This document shows, piece by piece, positions 47,297-60,400 of a stretch of 64,000 nt of DNA. Made by a program: the position numbers and the translations under genes. Source of the stretch: Mytilus californianus (lineage: Eukaryota > Mollusca > Bivalvia > Mytilida > Mytilidae). Below the pieces are notes generated by a model. The model saw only the letters and a program-made list of their open reading frames with translations, was not told the DNA's origin and did no database searches. Within the stretch, counting starts at the first letter, position 1. Every line of letters begins with the position of its first letter. The stretch spans positions 70,391,558 to 70,455,557 of the forward strand of contig NW_026262668.1 in the NCBI RefSeq assembly GCF_021869535.1. Reading direction: 5' to 3'.

Positions 47297-50200
47297 GTAT
47301 GTGTTCACATTCACTCCATTTATCATATTAAAGTTCATCTTTATACACATGTGAGCATTGAGCAATCTGATTAAAATAGACATACTTGTATTTACACTTG
47401 TATATAAACTTGTCTGCCATTACTTAAAAAATTGAATTTGACGTCAAAATTAAAAAGTGATTAAAAAAATGTAGCTTGACGTCAGAAGGTTATTTCAAGA
47501 CAGATCTAGATCTAGGGTCATTCGGTCTCAAAGTTCAGCTAAATCTAAAGTGTAAATACTTCTAAATACCTCTAATACAGATCGTGTGTCCATGTTTTTC
47601 TTAAGGGGATCTAACATTGCTCTTTTGTTATTCTCAGTATTTTGAATTAATTCCTTTTCATATTATGTTTTTTTGCAATGATGCACACCTTAAACAATTT
47701 GGAGGCATAAAATTCATTGGTTGACTTAACATGATAATCATAAAAACGTAGAGCGTTCACAGATAATTGTAAGCAAAGCAATGGACACTGAGGATCTGTG
47801 TTTCTATCAGATTGATGCATGAAAAACTTTGACCAAACCAAATTTACATATACATGTAAATAAGAAGATGTGGTATGAGTGCCAATGAGACAACTATCCA
47901 TCCAAGTCACATTGTGTAAAAAGTAAACAGTTATAGGTCAAAATACGGCCTTCAACACGGAGCCTTGGCTCACACCGAACAGCAAGGGCTCCAAAAAGGC
48001 TTGTGTAAAACAATTCAAACAGGTAAACCAACGGTCTAATCTATATAAAAAATGAGAAACACTTATGAACCACACCAACGCATTGATCATCAAATTCATT
48101 TATTCATGGTAATCTTTTGATTTATTAGCTCTTTTCCCTGTACTCTGTGTTTTTTAAATACTTTTACAACATTACAATAGAATAATCATGATAATTATAT
48201 AATTGCATATTCATTTAACATGTTTCTAACATTGATTTTATTTTATAAGAATTTTGTTGATTATCTAACACATTATCTTTATTGTCATACAATTATGAAA
48301 TTAAGACTGAAACATTTGAAAAGTTGGAACTGTAATAATGGAAGATAGCGGAGGATTCTCAGAAAGTCTGGTATTTTTTCCATATAATATTTTTTTAAGA
48401 AGTCAAAATTAATTATGATATATGCCAGGAACAAAAATAATCACTTTTTTGTTTTACCTTGAAAATGGCATATTATATACAAAATGTATATAAAAGTCCT
48501 CAACCTGTTTAGCTGTCATGCATCTTTTTATATGCTGTTGAAATAGACCTGACAAGACTTTTTAGTGTTTTTTTCAAAAGCTAACAAAGGGTTTTAAATG
48601 ATAGGCAGTATCCAGTGATTACCATCTGCTACTGTGCTCCAACTTCAACCTAGTTAGCTAGGTTACATCAGACTGTTGTATACAGTGAGTGAATAAACAT
48701 GATGAAATATACAAATTACTAAACTACCTTATTTGGCAGGTTAAAAAATTCACTTTAAAATCTTTAAAACCTTTGGCTAGCCAGGGTTTTCTGAAAGTAA
48801 GTAAAATCAGGACCTTTACCTAATATTTTGTTTTCTACCAATTTTCTTATCAATGAATATCCTGCTTTGACCATTGAGATTGATATACAAGCTATGGGCC
48901 TTTTTGACCTTTCTTTTGCAAATTCATAAGAATGGAGCCCCTTAAAGACCTTTTAAGATAAAACGAATATACAAATGTAGGCCTGTTTAGCGTATGAACC
49001 CTTTGAGCTGATGTTGTAATCCATGTTTTGATGATCATTTGTCATTACTTTAACTTAAACATATACACACATACAATGTACATGTAAAGTGAACAGCTCC
49101 TGAATGAATTATAATGTATTTGCAGCCTTTAAACATTGATCTTGCATATACTATGGAAATTACTTTACTAATATATTATAATTGTGACTCATTCAACATG
49201 TCTCCATCATATAGTGCAAATGTACCAGTGTATTACCAGCAAAAAATATGGTCATAATCAAACTAATTCATGGACTTACAAATGTACTGTCATGACGGTT
49301 TATTTTATATTCATTTTAATAATTATCAGGTACATTGTTTGTAAATATATACATGTACAACTACATGTATGAATTTAGATAAATCACATAATAGTCATTA
49401 TATGTGTTGGTTACACAAACTGACCATTTGTATGTTGTCTCTCATCCCTTTTTATATCAGGTACATGTTTGATCATTTTGGTTCTGGTTTTTGGATATTA
49501 GGAATTAAAATATTGAACATTACAAATACATATTGTTGGCAAATGTATGAGTATTTTGGTGCAGAAGTAAAAATGTTTTTGTTTTCGGAATGAAACAAAA
49601 AATAATAAAATAGTTTCCGTAAGTTAACTATTAGTATTACCATGATTACTGGTACCAGAAGTCTATTACTAGATGAAGTGTGCAGTCTGTGCTATATAAA
49701 TTTACTTGGGCAATCACACTGTCCCAGTCTAAGCTTTTATGAGTGGAAAGCACTATTGGTAGTTCTCCCAAATCTTGTTTTACAACTATGGAATCTTGCA
49801 CAGAAATTATTACCACATTGTTGGCCTAAAAACTATTTAGATTTCTGATGTTTTTGATATGTTTAGATTATTTTTATACATGTACATTTTTTTTGTACCT
49901 CCTCATTAATAGTTGGGGAGCATACATTGCAATATTCTTGTCTGGCCATCAAGGTTTCATTCAACTTGTCTACATAAGGTGTACCGTGAATATAGTTGTA
50001 ATAACTCTTTCTGTATTGTGTTTTTGTACCGTGAATATAGTTGTAATAACTTTTTCTGTATTCTTTTTTACTTCTTGTCTTTTTTGTACATAAGAGACGT
50101 GCATATCATGATGATTTATGTATCGGACAAACTATCCTACAGCAACACGTAGGTTGTCAAACTTAGATCTTTTTACCAATTTTTGCATTTTCATGGTGGT

Positions 50201-53200
50201 AGCAACTTCTTCTACATTTTCAACCTACAACTTTACCATTATTGTTGTAGATTACAAACACCAGAGAACATGCATATCATGATGGTTTATAGTCCTTAAA
50301 CAATTTCTTAGGGATATCATACGTTTCTTCAAATGTTTAAAACACTTTTTTTACTCCCACATACAAATAGCATTAGGAGGTGAACTAAATTTAATAAGCT
50401 GGAATTCCTACATTCTGTCTAGCTCTGAGCTTGACAAGAACTTGCACAGAATTGATGATATTTGAAATGAGGCTGAGGGTGCATGTTGTTTTTTTTTAAT
50501 TTAATGTTCATGTATAAGTCAGTTAAATTGCAAAAATTTGAAATGAAATTAAAATGTTCATTTTCTGTAAAAACACTTCTTAAATTCAGCATTCAATTTT
50601 TCTTCCACCAAAGTTTTTTTAAGGCTAAATTGGTCAAACCTCTTGTTTTAAGAGATTTTGAAATATAAATGTATATATTTCAAATTGCTATGCTTAAAAA
50701 GATTGTGTGCTCTAGATATGAAATTTTAAATTTGACAAAATCATTTTATTGACACAAATAACAGAATGTTTACCATACATATTTGAGTTAAGTATTTAAA
50801 GGGAATTTGAGTACCATAATACAGTATTTAAATATTTTTGTAAACTATATACATGTTTGGCCTTGATTTTTGCAAATATTAAAGATCAGGTTAACTAACT
50901 TCAACTTAGATATAAATAAGAAAAGAAAAAATCTGAAAATGTTGATCTAAAAAGTTCTGAAGTATTTAAAAGTTTTGATTATATTGGCTTAAAATGTAAC
51001 TGTTCTTCAATATATAACATATTAACATTTTCTGATGATAGTTAAAGATGAGGAATATCAGAGACATATAATATATGTCTCTGGGAATATCTAGTGTTGA
51101 CAATTAAACCACTATTGCTTAAAAACCTAGTTATGACATCATCCAACAATTTTTTTTAAGATTTAATGCTTTTGTTCAAAACTGTAAAAAGAGAAAATTT
51201 GAAGGAAATGATTAATGATGCTGAATTTTTCATATATGGTCTTAACTGTGTAAATATAAAAAAAAGAAGATGTGGTATGGTTGCCAATGAGACAAATATC
51301 TATCAAATCCAAATAACATAGATGTAAGAAACTATAGGTCACCATACAGCTTTCAAAAATGATCAAAGTCCATTCCGCATAGTCAGTTATAGAATACCCT
51401 TAAATGACAAAATGTAAAACAATTCAATCGAGAAAACCAATGGCCTGATTTTTGAAAAAAACAATAATTGAAAAAAATTTAAAAGACAGTAACCAACAAC
51501 ACCCACAGATTACAGGCTCCTAATTTTGGACAGGCACATATAGAATATGGCAGGGATTTCAAAGTTCACTTATTAAACAATTAAAAAATTAATGGTCAAT
51601 GTACTTGTTAATTTTTTATAATTTTTAAGAAACATAAAAAATGCAATCTCTGACTTTTTGCCAAAACAAAAGATTTAGATTTTTCTTCTGACCTTTCTGT
51701 ACTATTCCGTCCTAAATCTTGTTTTTGAGCTCCAATGGCTCTCCATACTTTTAGAGAGGTTACCTATTTGATATTTATTTCAAAATTCCTGAATGTTTAC
51801 TAAAACTAATGCTGTTTATTGTCATGTTCATTTGGGTTCAAACTTGAAATAAGAGAAAAATGGCAAATTTAGAAGGGTAGGCTTCCCTGCTCTACCTAGC
51901 CCATGCAAAACAGAGGTCTGGAACTGTAATTAATGTTTTGGCTTTCCTTTACCACAGACTTAGATATTGCTTTATTGAACTGTAATTAATGTTTTGGCTT
52001 TCCTTTACCACAGACTTAGATATTGCTTTATTTTGGGTATCCATTTTGTATCTGCAACTCCTCCTAAACCCCTTGAAACTTTCTTACAATCTTAACCATA
52101 TTATGCTATTGTGCACCCCTTTATTTGTTTTTATATCAGAATCATTTGCATAGCTTCCTTCAGCAAACAATGTGCATACTACAGTACACATTTAAATCCC
52201 CTTCTCCTCCTTAAAACCATTAATCAGAATTTTATAAAATTTCTCAAATGCTTCACCATATTATGCCATTGTGCATCCCCCTATTTTGTTTTTCCTTACC
52301 AAAGCATTGACTCTTTAAGAATTGTGGAGATGCGTTTCAATTTAAAGCTTTGCTCCCACTACTCTAGTTTTTTGTGACATTTGTTGATTTTCAACTCAAA
52401 TTTTATAGAAATACTAGTCACTTGATTTGAGAAAAAGCTATAAACAAACGTGAACCATAACACTACTTAAATATCTTTTTGTGAAAAAAAGGTTCAATGA
52501 TTTAGAAACTAAGTTAAACTGTTGCATTTCTATAGGTTCAAAATCTTACATATCTTATTAATTCCAATTTATAAAGGGGAGATAATCATTAATCATTTTA
52601 TAATCAATATTTGATGAGAAAGCTGTGTTATTCTATTGATTAACTACCTATTCATCATACAATGGAATGTCATTTATTGTTGTAGTATCTTTATACAACA
52701 AAACTTCATTTCATATTTTAACACAGACCCAGCTTGTGCATGACTTTATCAGTGTCTCTTGATTGGTAAGACACAGCATGGTCTCATGTTTTCTATAACA
52801 ATTTTTTGTGAAACAGTGATACATTTGTTTTTTGTTTTGTGACTTTCAACTTTATTTGGTCACAAGAATGTAAACAGAAGTTAAGATGCATTTCTAGGAA
52901 GATCATCTTATTGTATATATGTATTATTAATGCTTCATGTTGAAATCATGATACATGGTAGCTAGTTTATCATAATTTAGGTTAACACTGATTAGTAAAT
53001 AGAAAGTTACTTGTGTAATTTTTTTATAAACATAGAAACTCTGTTCTTTGGAGATTCTATAGAATGCAGTTCGAAAGACAGTACAAGGGAAATAACTGTC
53101 ATTTATGATAGATTGCACTGTGGAATTTAAATATGAAGATAATTGGTGATTGATTTTATTCCATGTACATACAGTTTTTGGAGAATAACTTTCGGTATTC

Positions 53201-56200
53201 GAGTAGGATTTGTCACACTGTGTTTTAAAATTTCTGTTTGACTTATTTTAAATTATCAAATTTGGCTAAGCTCTATTTAATTACAAATTGTCTTTGGAAG
53301 TGCCTACTGTAAATAAAGTAAATTGTTTTACACCTGATGTCCATGATATTTAAACTTTTATTTCTTATTATTTTGTTGATTCTTGATTTTTTGGACACAA
53401 GAAAGGCAAAAAAAGAATACTCTGTTGATTGTTTACGGTTAAATTTTGTTTCAGATACCCATTTATAAAAGCATTTTTAATTGCCATGTAAATATAATTT
53501 TGCCCTTTTTGATTCTAGACTTATGTTGATCCAAGGAGAAGAAGTACAAGTGACATAAAGGATTTTCCTGGGAGAGAAAGATCTTCTTCTGTATCAAGTC
53601 AGTCTGATTACTTCCAAAACTTGTATAAGAAATATCCACAGGCCTTCCAGTATAGATCCTCAGATGCCAGAGGCCACCGTCAAACCAGGAGAATTTTTAA
53701 TTCAGGTCTTCGTGTTCATTTTGAAGATGACTCATCTTCTGTTATAGATACGGGTAGTGTTTGTTCTGAAAGGCAAGTATCAAAGTGGGATAGAGAAATT
53801 GAAAATATGTTGGGGTCTAGAATTGAAGTGGACCGTGACTGTTTAACAAGTCCAACACCCTCAATGATGTCTGACTCATCCACAAGGGATAGGCTGACAG
53901 CTACCTCAGATACACTCAAACGTTTATTACAACACAGGAAATACCATAGAGCAAAGCTTGCAAGTGACATTGAGTATAAGTTAAAAAGGTCAAGCATAAG
54001 CTCTGACATTTCAGAGAAAAATCAAGACCCTCTTAGTGCTTTAGCAAAAGAATTAGAATACAGAGAACAAATGCTGCAGTCAATGAATAGAAAACATAAG
54101 CATGACCATTATGAAAATGAAGGGCATTATATAAACAAATCTTCACATTGGAGAGTTCATAGTCCAGATTCCACTCCTGACAGTGCAATAGATGTTGACA
54201 CCTCTTCTGTTAAATCTTCAGGTTCAGTGGACAAACAAATAAATACTCAGTTAAAAACTCAGGATATGCATTCATACAGTCAAAATAGAGGCAAAGAAGA
54301 GGCTGAAAACATCCATCGCAAGCAAGGAAAAATATTAGTACGGAAAGGTGTTGTGCATAAAGGTGAGCCAATAAAAAAAATTTTTTTTTATGAAAATGTT
54401 ATCCTGCTAATTTAAGCTGTTTTTTAAAGGGGTTGAGTAGAAATGACAATAAAACTCGTATTTTTGCAATAACATTTAAATTCATCAGTAAGGAAACAAA
54501 TTAATAATTGAAACTTTAAACATGTTTAAATGTTTTATTTCATTATATCTATTTAGTTATCATAAAGTAATTTCATTCATTTAAAATATATTGAAAAATC
54601 TTACTGTTATACAGTCATGCCTTTTTAATAACCAATTTATGGCACAGACATGACAGAAATGAAACCTTTTCAAGCTTCAAAATATCACCAAAATGCATGT
54701 AAACAAAAAAATTAATATTTTCATGTTCTTTTGCCAATATAATTAAAGTTTTTATTTCAGAGTATAAACAAAATTCCATAAATGTTTAATGTTAATGACA
54801 TCAAGCAGTTATAAAATTTTATTATATGTACATAAACAAGATAAAATTATTAACCTTTTGAGGTCTTTATTCCTGTATATTTTCTTATCAATATATTGCC
54901 TATAAATTCTACAAAGTGGACATGGGATCGAAATTTAATTCTGATTTCATGTTTAAATTTGATAAAACTGTTTACCTACAATTTTCTCATACAAAAGTCA
55001 AGTTGAATTTGTGAACTCTACTCTAGAACTAAATGAATCTTAAGTTTATATTTAGTTAAATTTTGAATACCCTTCTTGTTGTGATATAACTTTTAAGGAA
55101 GACATTACAATTACAAATGTTTTTAAACATATAGAGTATTCGATACCATGTATACAGAGCTTTTGTATTTACTTGATTCCTTTCTGTTTTCCTCTTAAGT
55201 AAAATATGATTTAGTTGAATTAAACTCACAGTGTAGGATTTGCAAAGGTTCAGATTTTATTTCTTTTAGAGTAGACCTGGTAAGACTAGTTAAGACAAAA
55301 AAAGGATGAGAAAAAAGTATATCCAGTTTGTTTATACAGTGTTTATCAAATGCATTCATGGTTTTTGGTAGGGTTCTTGTTGCTCACTCTTTTATACAAT
55401 TTTTTATATGTATTGTTTTCTGTAGACTTGTTTCTCTTTTTATTGTTCTTTATTTTTTGTCACGGTATTGTCAGTTTTTCTTTGTCATCTGATTTTTTTA
55501 TTGTATGCATGCGCAGGCATTAACAATTCTTGTAACAAGTTATGTTCATTACTTATTTCTTTTACTAATTATGATTAAGATAATTCTGTGAAAAAAAGAA
55601 AACTTAAGAGGAGGAAAGAATGCACTTAACTTGAATCATTTTTTTATAAATTTGGAATTGACCACCCATAACTGTGAAATATACCTAGAAATCATTAGTT
55701 AGGTAACATCATATTTATAAAAAAAATTCAGTTTAAGCATGCTAAAAATTGACATACTAGATCATGCTGGCGAAGGTTGTAAAACTGTTGAAATTAAATA
55801 GAGAGGTAAATTGTTTGGGTTTAACTTTATACACCCAATACAGTTGTAAAAAGTTGCATTTGATTTGAACAAAAAACATTTTTATTGATGGCAATAGGCT
55901 TATGGCATTCTCATATAGCCTTCTTTCAGAATACGTTCATTATAAATTGACAAATTCAAACAGACACTGGTGGATTAATTATCAAAATAAAGCAACATAA
56001 GAATGCCTATCCTTTATGTATATTTAATACCTTATTTTAATGATGCATTATCACATTTTATTGTGTGTATGTGAATAAATTTACTTAAAACTCATGAAAA
56101 TTTATAAACCTGTATGTAACCATCCAGACATTTAATAATACATGTACATGTATGCATTACCCAAGATACATGTATATATATCTATACTGTATATATTTAT

Positions 56201-57420
56201 TCATTTTTTTATGGATGGTGATGAATAAATTTTAACTATGAATACAACGAGATGTGGTGTAAACTTCAATCAGTCAGAGAACTAAAAACACAGGTTTTTA
56301 AAAGTTTAGTAAATCAAAAAGTCTTTTTAAAAGCAATTACCAAAATTATATGTCTTAAATTACCTGATAAAATAAGTAGAACACTTTTATCAAAGCGAAA
56401 TAATAAAAAAAAAATTGAACAATTTCTTACCGTGCCTTTGTAAAAACAATTCTGTAAAACCTAAAGGTGAGTTACTGCAATCATAGAAAAATAAGAAGAT
56501 GTGGTATGATTGCCAATGTGACATTACTCTTCAAAAGTATATACACATTTTCCAGTGTAGCATTGTAAGCATGTGCTTACAAATAACTTGAAAAATCATT
56601 TTTATGCCCCTGCCATAGCGGAGGGGGCATTAAGTTTTACCCTTGTCCGTCCGTACGTCCCAAAGTTGGTTTCTGTTCTCTAACTTTAGTTTGCCTCAAC
56701 CAAATGTTATGAAACTTATACAAAATGCTTATTACCACAAAACACAGATCAAGTTTGAATTTTGGTTGCGTTACTTCAACCATTCTAGAGTTATGCCCCT
56801 TTACAAAGGGAAAAATTGCTGAATTTTTCATTTCTGTTCTCTAACTTAAGTTTGCCTCAACCAAATGTTATGAAACTTATACACAATACTTAGTATCACA
56901 AAACTCAGATCAAGTACAAACTTTTTATGATATGCAAGCGGGGGCATCATCTGTGTCCCATGGATACATTCCCCATTTATTATTTTTTTTTAATTTTACT
57001 CTAATCGTTCAGCTTCTTGGGGGGGGGGGCTACCACCAGACCCCCTGCTTACAATTTATTTTCAAGTGGCTATGCCACTGTTTTCCAAACGAATCTGTCA
57101 GAAACAACTACAGATAGCAACTGGATCATTACCATGGATGATAGGCCAATTTACAATGTTGAAGAATAAAATTGACCTACATGTATTTGTCACAAATGTT
57201 TGTAATATGACTTCCTTTTAGAAGGTTTTTTCATGATCAGAAATTGGCAACAGACATTATTATTCATATTACATGAATATTTATCAGTTATGGTTTTTTA
57301 AATATTAATCAGCCTTACCCTATTTAAAGGATTCAAATCACAATGGTTGAAAATAATATAATTCCATTGTGAATTTGTGATAGGTTTGGGGAAATGCAGT
57401 CAGAATCATTTATTACATGT

Positions 57421-57470
<50 letters not shown>

Positions 57471-60400
57471 ATCCGTCCGTCTGTCCGTCCGTCAGTCCGT
57501 CAGTCCTGTTTCTTGTCATCGCAACTCCTCTCAAACCACACAACAGAATTTCACGAAACCTTTTTAGATAATAAGGACATACTAGGTAGATGTGCATATT
57601 GACAGGAAATTACGATTCAATTCTTTTTCTAGGAGTTACGCCCCTTTGAACTTATTTGCCCAATATACTACTGCAACCTATTGTCATCGCAACTCCTCTC
57701 AAACCACACAACAGAATTTCATGAAACCTTTTCAGATAACAAGGACATACTACGTAGATGTGCATATCGACAGGAAATTAGGATTCAATTTTTTTCCAGA
57801 AGTTACGCCCCTTTGAACTTATTTGCCCAATATACTACTGCAACCTTTTGTCATCGCAACTCCTCTCAAACCACACAACAGAATTTCATGAAACTGTGTA
57901 GATAATAAGGACATACTATGTAGATGTGCATATCGACAGGAAATTATGATTCAATTTTTTTTTTTATGATACAATTTTTTTTTCTTACACTTATTTTATT
58001 TCTCCAATGACAATGTGGGGACGTGGGGTATGTGAGCGTGCTCACTAAGGTTCTTTCATTTTTCATGTAATTCTTAATTTTGTTAATAGTTTAGCCATTG
58101 CATTCTTAAATTTTTTTTTTAGATTTGGGGAAAGGTAATTTTATCCTAATAAAGGTGGCTAAGATTTTTTCTCAAAAGGGTCCACAATACTGCAGAAGAT
58201 CAGTCAGCTAAGTACTTGGACCCATTATTTGAAACTTCAACTTGTAAAATGACATTAGTCATGTTAGTTATAGCAAAGCTAACATTTAAATCATCACATA
58301 TTATGGGTGTTGAAAAAGATGTTTTAATCTCTTCTAATTTATGTAATTTATGTAAGGAATGCAGCATGATAATTGAGTCACAATAGATTGTAAATGATCT
58401 TTTTAAGGTTGATCTTTTGCCAGTAAGTATTTGTAAGGCAATAAGATTAAATCAACAACAACAGTCGGGTATCGACAAGTTTCATTTTTTAAATGACAAT
58501 GATTTTGTTATGAATAGGAAAATATTTACTGGGTCAATAGTTTAATTTGACAAGTTATATGATAGGAATTGACTTATGACGGAATTCTTTAGAGTTTAAA
58601 TTTCTTTACTTAGTGATATTATGATAGTGTGATAATAATAGTATATTCTATGTGATCTCTTACTTTTAATCTTGCAACTTTAAAATGGCTTATATCATGA
58701 TAGTTTTTGTTTTCTTTATTATGGCTTTTCTTTAAGTACATAAGTGTTTTACTAATATCCAGAAATTACATTTAAGTATTTTCCTTACAGTGATGAGGTC
58801 ATAAATTCCTCTTTGATGATGAAGAACTCCAACCTAATTTCTGTTCTTTTTTTTTTTTTTGCATTTTAAAAGGAAAGAGTAGTTTCAGAAAAGGGTCATC
58901 AAAATTATTTCTATTGTAGTGGAGAGACAAAATTAAAAGAAACAATACCTTTAACTTCATGAAAACTATATCATAAGTTGAATCATCTGATAAAAAGATA
59001 CATGGATATGCTATATGATATTAAAAAAAGACATTAATGCTTTATAATTTTTAAAAAAGCATGCAAAATTAAGTGACACCTTGAGATGCTCTTTTATTGT
59101 CTTTACATTTTGATGTACAGAAAAGGACAACATAGAATCACATGAATACATTTGATCTTGAAACATGTCAGGGTTAAATAAATATTAACAATTGTTTTGA
59201 ACTAAAAACCTGAATAAACAGTTGATAATGTAAAAGACCATCTTTCTTTTTATCTGTTTTACTATCTTTTCTTTAGTCAGGATGTTAACCTCTGTAAACT
59301 TTTAATGATAACGTAAAATGCATATTATACAAAACTGACTTGATCATGTAAGAATTCTGATATGATATACATGTATATTTTTACCATATGGTAAAATTGC
59401 ATGTATGTTAGGTTGAGGTTAATATTTCTTATGTGCCTGATTTCACTGTATGGGGATAGTTTGAAATATTGGCAATGATTTAAACTGTGAAGAAATCAGC
59501 ATATATATCATAGTTGCCACTTGCATTATTTGCCATTTTTCTACAGTTAGATGGAAGATGAATGCCTATAGATCAAGCAATTTATTCAGGTTCGGTTATT
59601 TTTTTTAATTTAATTGCTTGACTGGGTTATGTTGCAAAAGATATAGTTACTGAAAATGATATTAATGATTAAAAAACATTTAAAGGTTAACATGTCCAGT
59701 TGTTTTATAGCAATACAATGTAATAATCTAATTTAAAAAAAATGTTCTATGTAGACCATTTTAAGGAGAGTTGATACAGTTTCAAGGGAGACGACTGTTA
59801 ACACTACAATGAATGTTCAATGTCTTGTTATTACAAGTTTTTGTATTAGAATGGGAGACATAAGGATGCTAATCTGGAGGCAATTTTTTTGGTGCTTTTT
59901 AGAATTCAGAAATGATTGATATCAAATATAAGGTAGTCTGTGTTAAAGTTTTGGCAATAATTCCCTGATATATGATTTGTAATAAAATTTAGAAAAAGTT
60001 TTGACCAACCCATGATATCAGTATTCCTGTTGTAAAAGTTTTTAGGATTGAAAAATATTACACTTATTGAAACCTGATAGATCACTAAAAAATATATTAT
60101 TTTTATGGAAGTTAATTGTATTATTGGAAAACAAGGGGACATTTTATTTCTTAAGAATAAACTTTTATATAGTAAAATATATAAATGTAAATTTTATCTT
60201 TATTTCATGTGTTATTATTAAGTTGTTTTGAAAATATATTTTATTTTATGCAAGAATTTTCTGGAATATTTTTAATTATTTTTAAAGAAAAACAGAATTC
60301 AATGCGAGGCCACATTTGATCAATTTGTACTGATTATTCATATTATTAGTCTATACCATAAGTCTAAATGAGATCCTTTTAAAGTAATAATATATAGAAA

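Larger units (their letters stand above)
47297..53518 (+). other. Plus-strand gene, intron 1
   Basis: 6.2 kb, GT-AG. Contains core-motif repeats (47866, 51268), small tandem duplications (49981, 51921) and diverged 150-bp monomers (about 52050-52290). The remaining open frames look like chance. Confidence 0.75.

Noticed and set aside
48649..48666. Small palindrome AACCTA...TAGGTT
   Set aside because: Six-base arms are expected by chance at this composition.
53716..54009. Minus-strand frame of 97 codons
   Set aside because: Shadow of the real plus-strand exon 2 of the second gene.
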